Shown here: piece by piece, positions 1-7,875 of the stretch
Layout of the letters: every line of letters begins with the position of its first letter
How positions within the stretch are numbered: position 1 is the stretch's first letter
Origin: CAAGNP01 sp045595965
GTDB taxonomy: Bacteria > Bacteroidota > Bacteroidia > Bacteroidales > UBA932
Reading direction: 5' to 3'
NCBI GenBank assembly: GCA_045595965.1
Contig: JAZOBN010000008.1
Coordinates: 62,001-126,000 of the forward strand
Length of the DNA stretch: 64,000 nucleotides
The notes under the pieces: model-generated
Database searches by the model: none
Told to the model about the DNA's origin: nothing
Seen by the model: the letters and a program-made list of their open reading frames with translations, nothing else
Position numbers and translations under genes: made by a program

Positions 1-507
1 GTGGACTGCGGTGTCAAGAACAACATCCTCCGTTCACTTGTAAACAGAGATATTGAGGTGATCCGTGTGCCATGGGATTACGATTTCAACACCTTCGAAT
101 ATGACGGCGTAGTTATCTCCAATGGCCCTGGCAATCCGGATTTCTGCGACACTACCATCAAAAATATACAGGTGGCAATCGGGAAGAAAAAGCCTATTTT
201 CGGAATATGTATGGGTAATCAGCTCTTAGCAAAAGCAGCCGGTGCCAAAACGTACAAACTCCCATATGGACACAGAAGCCACAACCAGCCTGTCCGTCTT
301 GCAGGGACCGAAAGATGTTTTATCACTACCCAAAATCACGGTTATGCTGTAGATCAAAGTTCGCTGGGTCCCGACTGGGAACCATTCTTCATCAATATGA
401 ATGATGGCTCCAATGAAGGTATCAGACACAAAAGTGGTCTGTTCTTCTCCGTTCAGTTCCATCCAGATACAAATTTCCTTTTTGACGACTTCATAAACTT
501 ACTATAA
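1..507 (+). CDS. carA: Carbamoyl-phosphate synthase small chain (glutaminase), C-terminal part; start outside window
   Basis: This is the class I glutamine amidotransferase domain of CPSase, which releases ammonia from glutamine for CarB in pyrimidine and arginine synthesis. The frame is open to base 1, so the N-terminal half is missing; the GTG at base 1 is an internal valine. Visible are VDCGVKNNIL at residues 1-10, the oxyanion motif SNGPGNP (40-46), the nucleophile Cys70 in GICMGNQLL, QNHGYAVD (111-118) and catalytic His154 in VQFHP. The usual HPEA-x-GP segment is absent: HP is followed directly by DTNFLF, so the third triad residue (Glu) and about seven residues are missing. The sequence otherwise resembles the eukaryotic CAD/Bacteroidota type. 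carB starts 6 bp downstream. Confidence 0.93.
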   Translation: MDCGVKNNILRSLVNRDIEVIRVPWDYDFNTFEYDGVVISNGPGNPDFCDTTIKNIQVAIGKKKPIFGICMGNQLLAKAAGAKTYKLPYGHRSHNQPVRLAGTERCFITTQNHGYAVDQSSLGPDWEPFFINMNDGSNEGIRHKSGLFFSVQFHPDTNFLFDDFINLL

Positions 508-513
508 GAGACT

Positions 514-3500
514 ATGGACAAAAGCATAAAAAAAGTACTTCTATTGGGATCAGGTGCCTTGAAGATTGGCGAGGCAGGTGAATTCGACTATTCTGGTTCA
601 CAAGCACTGAAAGCAATGAGAGAAGAGGGTATCGAGACCATTTTGATTAACCCCAATATCGCTACTGTTCAGACATCTGAAGGTGTTGCAGATAAAATAT
701 ATTTCCTCCCTGTCACCCCTTTCTATGTTGAGAAAGTAATCCAGAAAGAGAAACCCCAGGGAATTCTCCTTGCTTTCGGAGGACAGACAGCACTGAACTG
801 TGGTGTAGGTCTCTATCAGCAAGGAATTCTTGAAAAATACAATGTAAAAGTTCTTGGCACCCCTGTCCAATCAATTATGGACACAGAAGACCGTGAACTT
901 TTTGTCAGGAAACTTGACGAAATCGATGTAAAGACAATCAAGAGTCAGGCTGTTGAGAATATCGAGGATGCTGTCGCTTCTGCAAAAGAGCTCGGTTATC
1001 CCGTCATCATTCGTGCAGCATATGCCCTTGGTGGACTTGGCAGCGGTTTCTGCGATAATGAAGAGGAACTTCGCAAACTGGCGGAAAAATCTTTCTCATA
1101 TTCACCCCAGGTACTTGTCGAGAAGTCTCTTAAAGGGTGGAAAGAGATTGAATTCGAAGTGGTAAGAGACCGTTTTGACAATTGTATTGCTGTCTGCAAT
1201 ATGGAAAACTTTGACCCCCTCGGCATCCATACAGGAGAGAGCATCGTGGTAGCCCCTTGTCAGACATTGACAAATAAAGAAGTTGCAAAATTGAGGGAAC
1301 TCGCCATAAGAATTGTAAAACATGTGGGTATTGTCGGAGAGTGTAATGTTCAGTTTGCTTTCGATACCAATTCTGAAGATTACAGAGTTATCGAAGTTAA
1401 TGCCCGTCTGAGCCGTTCGTCGGCCCTTGCTTCAAAAGCGACAGGCTATCCGCTCGCATTCGTCGCCGCCAAACTCGGACTTGGGTATGGTCTTTTCGAT
1501 TTGAAAAACTCGATTACAAAAACCACCCCTGCATTCTTTGAACCAGCTCTTGACTACATTGTATGTAAGATTCCACGTTGGGACTTGAGCAAATTCCATG
1601 GCGTTTCCAGAGAGATCGGGAGCAGCATGAAGAGTGTTGGTGAGGTGATGTCAATCGGTCGCACATTTGAAGAGACCATCCAGAAAGGTTTGAGGATGAT
1701 CGGACAGGGTGCACACGGTTTTGTTGCAAACAAAGAGATCGTTGTGGAGGATATTGACAAAGCACTCCGCAACCCTACTGATAACCGTATTTTCGTCATT
1801 TCAAAAGCATTCAATGCCGGTTATACAGTAGATCAGATCCACGATTTGACCAAAATTGACAAGTGGTTCCTTGCAAAATTGTACAACATAAAAACAACAG
1901 CCGATGAATTGCGTTCTCTTAACACCCTTGAGGAGGTAGATTTCGAATTGTTGAAGAGGGCTAAATGTCAAGGTTTCTCAGACTTCCAGATAGGACGTCT
2001 TGTTCTGAAGGATTCTCTTGACGGTGAGGAGATGAGCATGGCCGTAAGAAACTACAGGAAAGGATATGGTCTGACCCCTGTAGTAAAACAGATTGATACC
2101 CTTGCTGCTGAGTACCCTGCTCAAACCAACTATCTCTACTTGACATACAATGGAACAAAATCTGATATAGAGTTTGCACAGGACAAAAAGTCAATAATTG
2201 TACTCGGTTCTGGAGCATACCGTATCGGTAGTTCAGTAGAATTTGACTGGTGCAGTGTCAATGCCCTTCAAACCATCAGAAAATCGGGATGGAGAGGGGT
2301 AATGATCAACTACAACCCCGAAACTGTCTCTACAGACTACGATATGTGTGACAGATTGTACTTTGATGAATTGACTTTTGAAAGGGTTATGGATATCCAC
2401 GACCTTGAAAATCCATACGGTATGGTTGTATCGGTGGGTGGCCAGATTCCAAACAACCTTGCAATCCGTCTTGATGCTTCGGGTGTTAACCTTTTGGGTA
2501 CATCTGCAAACAGTATCGACAATGCAGAGGACAGACATAAATTCTCCTCTCTGATGGATGAACTTGGAATTGACCAGCCGAAATGGAAAGAGTTGACATC
2601 ACTTGGAGATATTCACAAATTTGTTGAACAGGTAGGATACCCTGTCCTTGTCCGCCCATCATATGTCCTTTCGGGTGCTGCGATGAATGTCTGCTCGAAT
2701 GACAAGGAGCTTGAAGAGTTCTTGTCACTTGCTGCCAATGTCTCAAAGAAACACCCTGTAGTAGTGAGTGAGTTTGTGAGACATGCTAAAGAGATCGAAT
2801 TTGATGCGGTAGCAGACAACGGTGTCGTAATTGCTTACGCAATCTCGGAGCACATTGAGTTTGCAGGGGTCCACTCAGGTGATGCTACTATCCAGTTCCC
2901 TCCTCAGAAATTGTATGTTGAGACAGCAAGAAGGATCAAGAAAATTGCGAGAAAGACTGCAGAAGCACTCAAAATTTCAGGTCCTTTCAATATGCAATTC
3001 CTTGCAAAAGAGAATGACATCAAGGTAATCGAGTGTAATCTGAGGGCATCAAGAAGCTTCCCATTTGTATCAAAAGTGTTGAAAATCAACTTCATCGAAC
3101 TTGCAACCAGAATCATGATAGGTGAAAAAGTCACCCCTCCATCCAAGAGTGCGTTTGACCTTGACTATGTGGGTGTAAAAGCTTCACAGTTCTCATTTGC
3201 AAGACTTCAGAAAGCCGACCCCATACTTGGTGTAGATATGGCATCCACAGGTGAAGTTGGATGTATTGGGGACAACACTGATGAGGCTATCCTGAAATCA
3301 ATGCTTTCTGTCGGGTATTCAATCCCGAAAAAGAACATCCTTGTATCGTCAGGTGATGCAAAACAGAAAGCTGAACTGCTCAAGGCTTGCAAACTTCTTG
3401 CAGATAACGGATATACCATCTATGCTACAGGTGGTTCGCATAAATATCTTAGTGAAAATAACATCCCTTCGATCAGAGTTTATTGGCCGACAGAGGAAGG

Positions 3501-3735
3501 AAACGAACCTCAGGCACTTACTATGCTTCAAAACAAGGAGATCGACATGGTAATCAATATTCCTAAAAATATGACCCATACCGAGCTCACCAACGGCTAC
3601 AGAATCAGACGTGCTGCAGTAGATTTCAATATCCCACTGATTACAAATACCCGTCTTGCTTCTGCATTTGTAATCTCTTTCTGCAATATGACTGAAGAAG
3701 AGATTGAGATCAAGAGCTGGGACGAATACAAATAG
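514..3735 (+). CDS. carB: Carbamoyl-phosphate synthase large chain
   Basis: Makes carbamoyl phosphate from bicarbonate, ammonia and two ATP, in the cytoplasm with CarA. The 1073-aa length is standard. It has two homologous ATP-grasp halves: the carboxyphosphate half begins with LLLGSGALKIGEAGEFDYSG (about 9-28), the carbamoyl-phosphate half with VLGSGAYRIGSSVEFDWCSV near residue 565, with an oligomerisation region between. A C-terminal MGS-like allosteric domain covers roughly 940-1073 (ATGGSHKYL). Metal and ATP site residues such as EVNARLSRSSALASKATGYP and ECNLRASRSFPFVSK are present. The KIGEAGEFDYSGSQA form is the type shared with eukaryotic CAD. The ATG at 514 follows the carA stop by 6 bp, so the pair is one transcript. 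Confidence 0.98.
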   Translation: MDKSIKKVLLLGSGALKIGEAGEFDYSGSQALKAMREEGIETILINPNIATVQTSEGVADKIYFLPVTPFYVEKVIQKEKPQGILLAFGGQTALNCGVGLYQQGILEKYNVKVLGTPVQSIMDTEDRELFVRKLDEIDVKTIKSQAVENIEDAVASAKELGYPVIIRAAYALGGLGSGFCDNEEELRKLAEKSFSYSPQVLVEKSLKGWKEIEFEVVRDRFDNCIAVCNMENFDPLGIHTGESIVVAPCQTLTNKEVAKLRELAIRIVKHVGIVGECNVQFAFDTNSEDYRVIEVNARLSRSSALASKATGYPLAFVAAKLGLGYGLFDLKNSITKTTPAFFEPALDYIVCKIPRWDLSKFHGVSREIGSSMKSVGEVMSIGRTFEETIQKGLRMIGQGAHGFVANKEIVVEDIDKALRNPTDNRIFVISKAFNAGYTVDQIHDLTKIDKWFLAKLYNIKTTADELRSLNTLEEVDFELLKRAKCQGFSDFQIGRLVLKDSLDGEEMSMAVRNYRKGYGLTPVVKQIDTLAAEYPAQTNYLYLTYNGTKSDIEFAQDKKSIIVLGSGAYRIGSSVEFDWCSVNALQTIRKSGWRGVMINYNPETVSTDYDMCDRLYFDELTFERVMDIHDLENPYGMVVSVGGQIPNNLAIRLDASGVNLLGTSANSIDNAEDRHKFSSLMDELGIDQPKWKELTSLGDIHKFVEQVGYPVLVRPSYVLSGAAMNVCSNDKELEEFLSLAANVSKKHPVVVSEFVRHAKEIEFDAVADNGVVIAYAISEHIEFAGVHSGDATIQFPPQKLYVETARRIKKIARKTAEALKISGPFNMQFLAKENDIKVIECNLRASRSFPFVSKVLKINFIELATRIMIGEKVTPPSKSAFDLDYVGVKASQFSFARLQKADPILGVDMASTGEVGCIGDNTDEAILKSMLSVGYSIPKKNILVSSGDAKQKAELLKACKLLADNGYTIYATGGSHKYLSENNIPSIRVYWPTEEGNEPQALTMLQNKEIDMVINIPKNMTHTELTNGYRIRRAAVDFNIPLITNTRLASAFVISFCNMTEEEIEIKSWDEYK

Positions 3736-3747
3736 CAGAAGAGATTT

Positions 3748-4713
3748 ATGTTTTTATTATTCATAAAATTGATAGCTGGATTGGCACTTATTCTATTAGG
3801 TGCCAATTGGCTTGTTGACGGGTCAAGTGCTATAGCGAGGAAATTCGGCATTTCAGAATTTGTTGTGGGGCTGACCATTGTTGGAATTGGGACCTCTACC
3901 CCAGAAATGGTGGTAAGTTTCATATCATCAATTCAGGGCAATTGTGATATTGCTGTGGGAAATGTAATTGGATCCAATATTTCAAATACATTCCTCATTT
4001 TAGGACTTGTTGCCATTGTTTCCCCTTTGTATCTTACAAAAGAGAATATGAGACGAGATATCACTTTTGCAATCATATCCTCCCTCCTTCTGTTTCTCTT
4101 CTGCTCAGACAAATTCCTGTTTGGGAAGGCATTCAACACCCTTTCAAGGGTTGAAGGTGGAATCCTTTTTATCGGATTTATCCTATTTATGTATGTATGC
4201 TTCAACAAAAAAGGTGGTGAAGATGATGAGCAAGAGTGTGGTGCTCCATCTAAAAATATGAATACATGGATGGCAGTTCTGCTGATTGCCATTGGTTTGT
4301 GCGGACTTATATTTGGTGGAAGGCTGTTTACAGGATCCGGCAGTGCAATTGCTTCTACATTTGGTGTTTCTGATGCATTTATTGGAATTACACTTATGGC
4401 TGTTGGCACATCGCTTCCTGAACTTGCTGCATCTATGGTAGCTGCAATCAAGAAGAGGGGGCAGATGGCTTTAGGTAACATCATAGGATCAAACATCTCC
4501 AACATTTTCTTGATTCTTGGTGGTGCATCACTCATAAGGCCATTGACGATGAACAGCATCACCATTGTAGACCTCTCATTGATGCTCTTTACACCTTTTG
4601 CTATATTACTTTGTGCATATTCATTCAAAAAGAAATGTATCGATAAAATCGATGGTACCATTTTCTTCTTGATATATGTGGCATACATAGCTTGGCTTGT
4701 GTACAATATATAA
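3748..4713 (+). CDS. Calcium/sodium:cation antiporter, CaCA family (YrbG-like)
   Basis: A 321-aa inner-membrane exchanger with the two inverted alpha-repeats of the CaCA superfamily. Alpha-1 is near residues 45-85 (GIGTSTPEMVVS then AVGNVIGSNISN). Alpha-2 is near 210-255 (AVGTSLPELAAS then ALGNIIGSNISN). The acidic residues in TPEM and LPEL and the GSNISN segments form the ion site in this family. About ten hydrophobic helices are evident, with a charged loop around 150-170 (KKGGEDDEQE) between halves. The likely role is Ca2+ extrusion driven by Na+ or H+; the ion cannot be decided from sequence. It starts 12 bp after carB and ends 10 bp before the Hdr-like genes. A 257-aa reading frame on the other strand is a shadow. 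Confidence 0.93.
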   Translation: MFLLFIKLIAGLALILLGANWLVDGSSAIARKFGISEFVVGLTIVGIGTSTPEMVVSFISSIQGNCDIAVGNVIGSNISNTFLILGLVAIVSPLYLTKENMRRDITFAIISSLLLFLFCSDKFLFGKAFNTLSRVEGGILFIGFILFMYVCFNKKGGEDDEQECGAPSKNMNTWMAVLLIAIGLCGLIFGGRLFTGSGSAIASTFGVSDAFIGITLMAVGTSLPELAASMVAAIKKRGQMALGNIIGSNISNIFLILGGASLIRPLTMNSITIVDLSLMLFTPFAILLCAYSFKKKCIDKIDGTIFFLIYVAYIAWLVYNI

Positions 4714-4723
4714 AGAACAATTT

Positions 4724-5428
4724 ATGGGAAAATTATACGACAGATTGATTCAGGACTACCGTCTTAAAGAGGGGTTGAACGCTTGCATCAACTGTGGGAC
4801 ATGCACTGCGATATGCCCTGCTGCGGAGTTCTATAAATACAATCCTAAAAATATAGTAAATATTGTCCAGACACAGGATGACCAGGAGATTGAGAAGCTC
4901 CTTAAGAGTGATGTCATCTGGTATTGCGGTGAATGTATGTCGTGCATTACCCGTTGTCCCCGCAAGAATGCACCAGGTCTTGTTGTGATGGCACTCCGCA
5001 ATCTTTCAATAGAGACAGGACTTTTTACCGAGTCTGAAAAAGGGAGACAACAATATGCATTATCTCATCTCCTTTGCAACAATATTCTCAATTACGGATA
5101 TTGCGTACACCCTGCGACATTCAAATATGAATCACACCCCGAATATGGCACTGTAGGGAAATGGATTGAAGATAATCTTGAGGGTATTTACGAAAGGGTC
5201 GGTGCAGCTTATGGTAAAGACGAGGTGGGTGCATTGAGAAATATACCTCAGGAATCACTTGACGATTTGAGGAGAATCTTCGATGTGACAGGAGCGACAG
5301 AGAAGATTAATAAAATAAACGAAGCTTCTTACAAAAAAGCAGAAGAGATGGGTCTCTCTAAAGAGGAGTACTTCGATGAAGTATTCAATAACACATCAGA
5401 TATCCATCTCAATAATGCATCAGAATAA
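4724..5428 (+). CDS. HdrC-like 4Fe-4S electron-transfer protein (first copy)
   Basis: A 234-aa soluble iron-sulfur protein resembling heterodisulfide reductase subunit C. It has two CX2CX2CX3C ferredoxin clusters: Cys21, 24, 27, 31 (CINCGTCTAICP) and Cys68, 71, 74, 78 (CGECMSCITRCP). The remainder is a helical extension longer than in typical HdrC. I chose the ATG at 4724: an in-frame GTG at 4697 lies inside the previous gene and would add residues with no family support. In the Hdr family HdrC passes electrons between HdrA and HdrB. The HdrB-like gene starts 9 bp downstream, fitting a C-B-A complex. The real partner and substrate are unknown. Confidence 0.88.
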   Translation: MGKLYDRLIQDYRLKEGLNACINCGTCTAICPAAEFYKYNPKNIVNIVQTQDDQEIEKLLKSDVIWYCGECMSCITRCPRKNAPGLVVMALRNLSIETGLFTESEKGRQQYALSHLLCNNILNYGYCVHPATFKYESHPEYGTVGKWIEDNLEGIYERVGAAYGKDEVGALRNIPQESLDDLRRIFDVTGATEKINKINEASYKKAEEMGLSKEEYFDEVFNNTSDIHLNNASE

Positions 5429-5437
5429 TTTGGCAAA

Positions 5438-6514
5438 ATGATATACGAAGGTAAAAAGAAGATATGGTCTGATTACCAGAAAGAGATTCCTCAGGACCAT
5501 TACTTTTTTGCACGGAGTTGCATTCGTCAGAATTTCAATCCCGGAGCAGAAAATGTAATGCTCGATATAGTAAGGAACAAACTTGGTAAAGACTTCTACG
5601 AGACAAAATACCATACTACTTGTGGGGGAATCGCATACCATAGCGATGTGATACCACAAGAGACTGTTATGACAATCATTGCGAGGCAATTTGCCCTGAT
5701 GAAAGAGGCTGGTTATGAAAACCTTGTGGTATCGTGCGTCACCTCTTTCGGGCTATACTCTGAAATTCTTGAGACATGGAGAGAGTTTCCAGAACTTGAA
5801 GCCAAGGTAAAACAACATCTCTGGGATGCTTGCAAAAAAGAGTTTGACAAACCTAAATTCCTTGTTCACAGCAGCGATATAATGTATAACTACCGTAATC
5901 TTATGGCGGAGCAGGCCAAATATTCTTTAATAAACAAGAAGACAGGCCAACCACTGAAGGTGGTCGAACATATCGGTTGCCATTATGCAAAGATGTTCCC
6001 TTCAAAAGGGGTCGGTGGTGCTGAATATCCATATGTTCTTGCAGGACTTGCAGAATCTTTCGGTGGAGAACTAATTGATTACCCGGAAAGGAGGCACTGC
6101 TGCGGATTCGGATTCAGACAATATCTTGTAAAGGCAAACAGAGGGTATTCATTATCAAACACATATAAGAAATTTGAATCAATGGAGCCATACAAGCCCG
6201 ATTTGATCATCACAAACTGTCCAGGATGCAACTATTTCCTTGACAGATGGCAGTATGTCCTCTCTGAAACTACAGGGAAGGTATATGGTGACAACGGCTA
6301 CGGAATTCCTGTCCTCTCCTCTGAAGAACTTGCAGGACTTGTAATGGGGTATGATCCATGGACACTCGGTCTTCAGATGCACCAGGTCGCTGTAGAACCG
6401 TTGCTTGACAAAATCGGGATTGAATACGATCCATCATTAAAATACAAAGGGGTTGGAGGAAAGGATCTTTCAAAACCAGAATCTCCTACTCTATTAAAAT
6501 GTTGCTATGAATAA
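5438..6514 (+). CDS. HdrB-like CCG-domain protein
   Basis: A 358-aa protein of the HdrB family, the subunit carrying the disulfide/thiol catalytic site through non-cubane 4Fe-4S clusters bound by CCG (cysteine-rich) domains. The C-terminal CCG motif is complete: Cys181 (HIGCHYAK), Cys221-Cys222 (RRHCCGFG) and Cys261/Cys264 (NCPGCNYF). The N-terminal CCG motif is degenerate: Cys28, then TCGG with a single Cys62 instead of CC, and Cys100-V-T-S instead of CxxC. Only the second cluster is therefore clearly supported. HdrB would dock on HdrC and HdrA, whose genes flank it. It overlaps the next start by 8 bp, which suggests translational coupling. Confidence 0.88.
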   Translation: MIYEGKKKIWSDYQKEIPQDHYFFARSCIRQNFNPGAENVMLDIVRNKLGKDFYETKYHTTCGGIAYHSDVIPQETVMTIIARQFALMKEAGYENLVVSCVTSFGLYSEILETWREFPELEAKVKQHLWDACKKEFDKPKFLVHSSDIMYNYRNLMAEQAKYSLINKKTGQPLKVVEHIGCHYAKMFPSKGVGGAEYPYVLAGLAESFGGELIDYPERRHCCGFGFRQYLVKANRGYSLSNTYKKFESMEPYKPDLIITNCPGCNYFLDRWQYVLSETTGKVYGDNGYGIPVLSSEELAGLVMGYDPWTLGLQMHQVAVEPLLDKIGIEYDPSLKYKGVGGKDLSKPESPTLLKCCYE

Positions 6515-7529
6515 AACAAACAATATAGTCATTATAGGAGGGGGTCCATGTGGCATAGAGGCTGCAAAGGCCCTTGCCAAATTGGGATACACCCCATTCC
6601 TTATCGAGAAAGAGAACCATCTTGGCGGTCACCTTGCCAAATGGGACAGATTATTCCCGTTGGGTGAATCGGCAGACAAAGTCCTGACTGAGATTACAGC
6701 ATCAATGGAGAACATCAAAACATTCCTTAACACCGAGGTTCTCTCTGTCAACAGACTTGATAAGTCATATAACGTTATCCTATCCAATGGCGTTTCACTT
6801 ATTGCAGATGCACTCCTTTTCACCACAGGATTCTCATTATTCAATGCGACAAAAAAAGAGGAGTACGGTTATGGAATATACAATCATGTAATTACCAATG
6901 CCGATCTTGAACACTATTTCTCTGAAAACATCAACGATGATAGGATTAAATCTCCTGAGGCAATCGGCTTTGTCCATTGTGTAGGGTCAAGAGATGAGAA
7001 AGCGGGAAACAGACATTGCTCCAAAGTATGTTGTGCCACCGCCGTAAAACAGGCATGCGAACTCAAAGCAAAATTTCCTAATGCCACCATATACTGCTTC
7101 TATATGGATTTGAGGATGTTCGGACGCTACTATGAGGATATGTACCTTGAAGCTCAGAAAAAATACGGTATCAGATTTGTCAGAGGTCGTGTTTCTGAAG
7201 TATCTGAGAAACAAGACGGAAGACTGTTTGTAAAGGCAGAAGATACCCTATCCGGGAAGCCATTGAGGGTTTCTCTTGATCTTCTCGTTCTGATGGCAGG
7301 TATGGTCCACAATCCCGATACTGACAAACTTGCCAGAATGCTATCTCTTCCTTCTGGAGATGACGGCTTCCTGCAGAGCAAGGATATGTTCACTGCCTCC
7401 GATGAATCCCCTAAAAAAGGGATTTTCTATGCCGGCACTTGTACAGGGCCAAAAACCCTTCCAGAGACCAGAGCAGAGGGTAAAAGTGCTGCATTGTCAA
7501 TCCACTCATACCTGTGTGAAAAAGATTAA
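6507..7529 (+). CDS. HdrA-like FAD-dependent oxidoreductase
   Basis: A 340-aa flavoprotein with an N-terminal dinucleotide fold (VIIGGGPCGIEAAKAL, residues 8-23) and the HdrA signature HCVGSRDEKAG...RHCSKVCC, which in the family holds an unusual 4Fe-4S cluster. The C-terminal FAD motif is FYAGTCTGPKTLPETRAEGK. It is much shorter than methanogen HdrA (about 650 aa) and lacks the extra N-terminal cluster domain and the C-terminal ferredoxin domain, so it is closer in size to QmoA or sulfur-oxidation HdrA. The flavin hub should connect HdrB/HdrC with an electron donor or acceptor. Whether it bifurcates electrons cannot be told. The ATG overlaps the hdrB-like stop. Confidence 0.88.
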   Translation: MNKTNNIVIIGGGPCGIEAAKALAKLGYTPFLIEKENHLGGHLAKWDRLFPLGESADKVLTEITASMENIKTFLNTEVLSVNRLDKSYNVILSNGVSLIADALLFTTGFSLFNATKKEEYGYGIYNHVITNADLEHYFSENINDDRIKSPEAIGFVHCVGSRDEKAGNRHCSKVCCATAVKQACELKAKFPNATIYCFYMDLRMFGRYYEDMYLEAQKKYGIRFVRGRVSEVSEKQDGRLFVKAEDTLSGKPLRVSLDLLVLMAGMVHNPDTDKLARMLSLPSGDDGFLQSKDMFTASDESPKKGIFYAGTCTGPKTLPETRAEGKSAALSIHSYLCEKD

Positions 7530-7543
7530 ATTCCATCAAGATT

Positions 7544-7873
7544 ATGATCAATTTCGGATACTCATTGACACCTAGTTCTGTCATCAACCTTGATGAGGCA
7601 AACAAGGACCGTTTTGAAATTCTTGCACGCAGGGAACCCGATGTTCTCAAATGTATGGCCTGCGGATCATGTGCAGCGAGCTGTACTGCCGGGAATTTTA
7701 CTACAATGAATCTGAGAAAAGGGATTCTTTTATTGAGTAGAGGTGAGGAGAAGTCGGCTCTTCCCCAATTCCGTTCCTGCATGTTGTGTGGAAAATGCCA
7801 AATGGTGTGTCCCAGGGGGATAAACACCAGAAACGTCATCCTTTCCATACTGAAAACCTATAAAATTGAATAG
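7544..7873 (+). CDS. Small HdrC-like ferredoxin (second copy)
   Basis: A 109-aa protein with two CX2CX2CX3C clusters: Cys37, 40, 43, 47 (CMACGSCAASC) and Cys79, 82, 85, 89 (CMLCGKCQMVC), the layout of HdrC. It is less than half as long as the first HdrC-like protein, consisting of little beyond the cluster domain. It probably carries electrons between the soluble HdrA/B/C-like part and the membrane protein encoded 2 bp downstream. The spacing of 14 bp upstream and 2 bp downstream places it inside the same operon. Confidence 0.88.
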   Translation: MINFGYSLTPSSVINLDEANKDRFEILARREPDVLKCMACGSCAASCTAGNFTTMNLRKGILLLSRGEEKSALPQFRSCMLCGKCQMVCPRGINTRNVILSILKTYKIE

Positions 7874-7875
7874 CT

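Noticed and set aside
3933..4706. 257-aa frame on the minus strand
   Set aside because: It lies fully antisense to the well-supported cation exchanger and shows no family motif.
6507..7529. Electron-bifurcating HdrA
   Set aside because: The protein is half the size of methanogen HdrA and lacks the ferredoxin domains; no hydrogenase or formate dehydrogenase partner gene is present.
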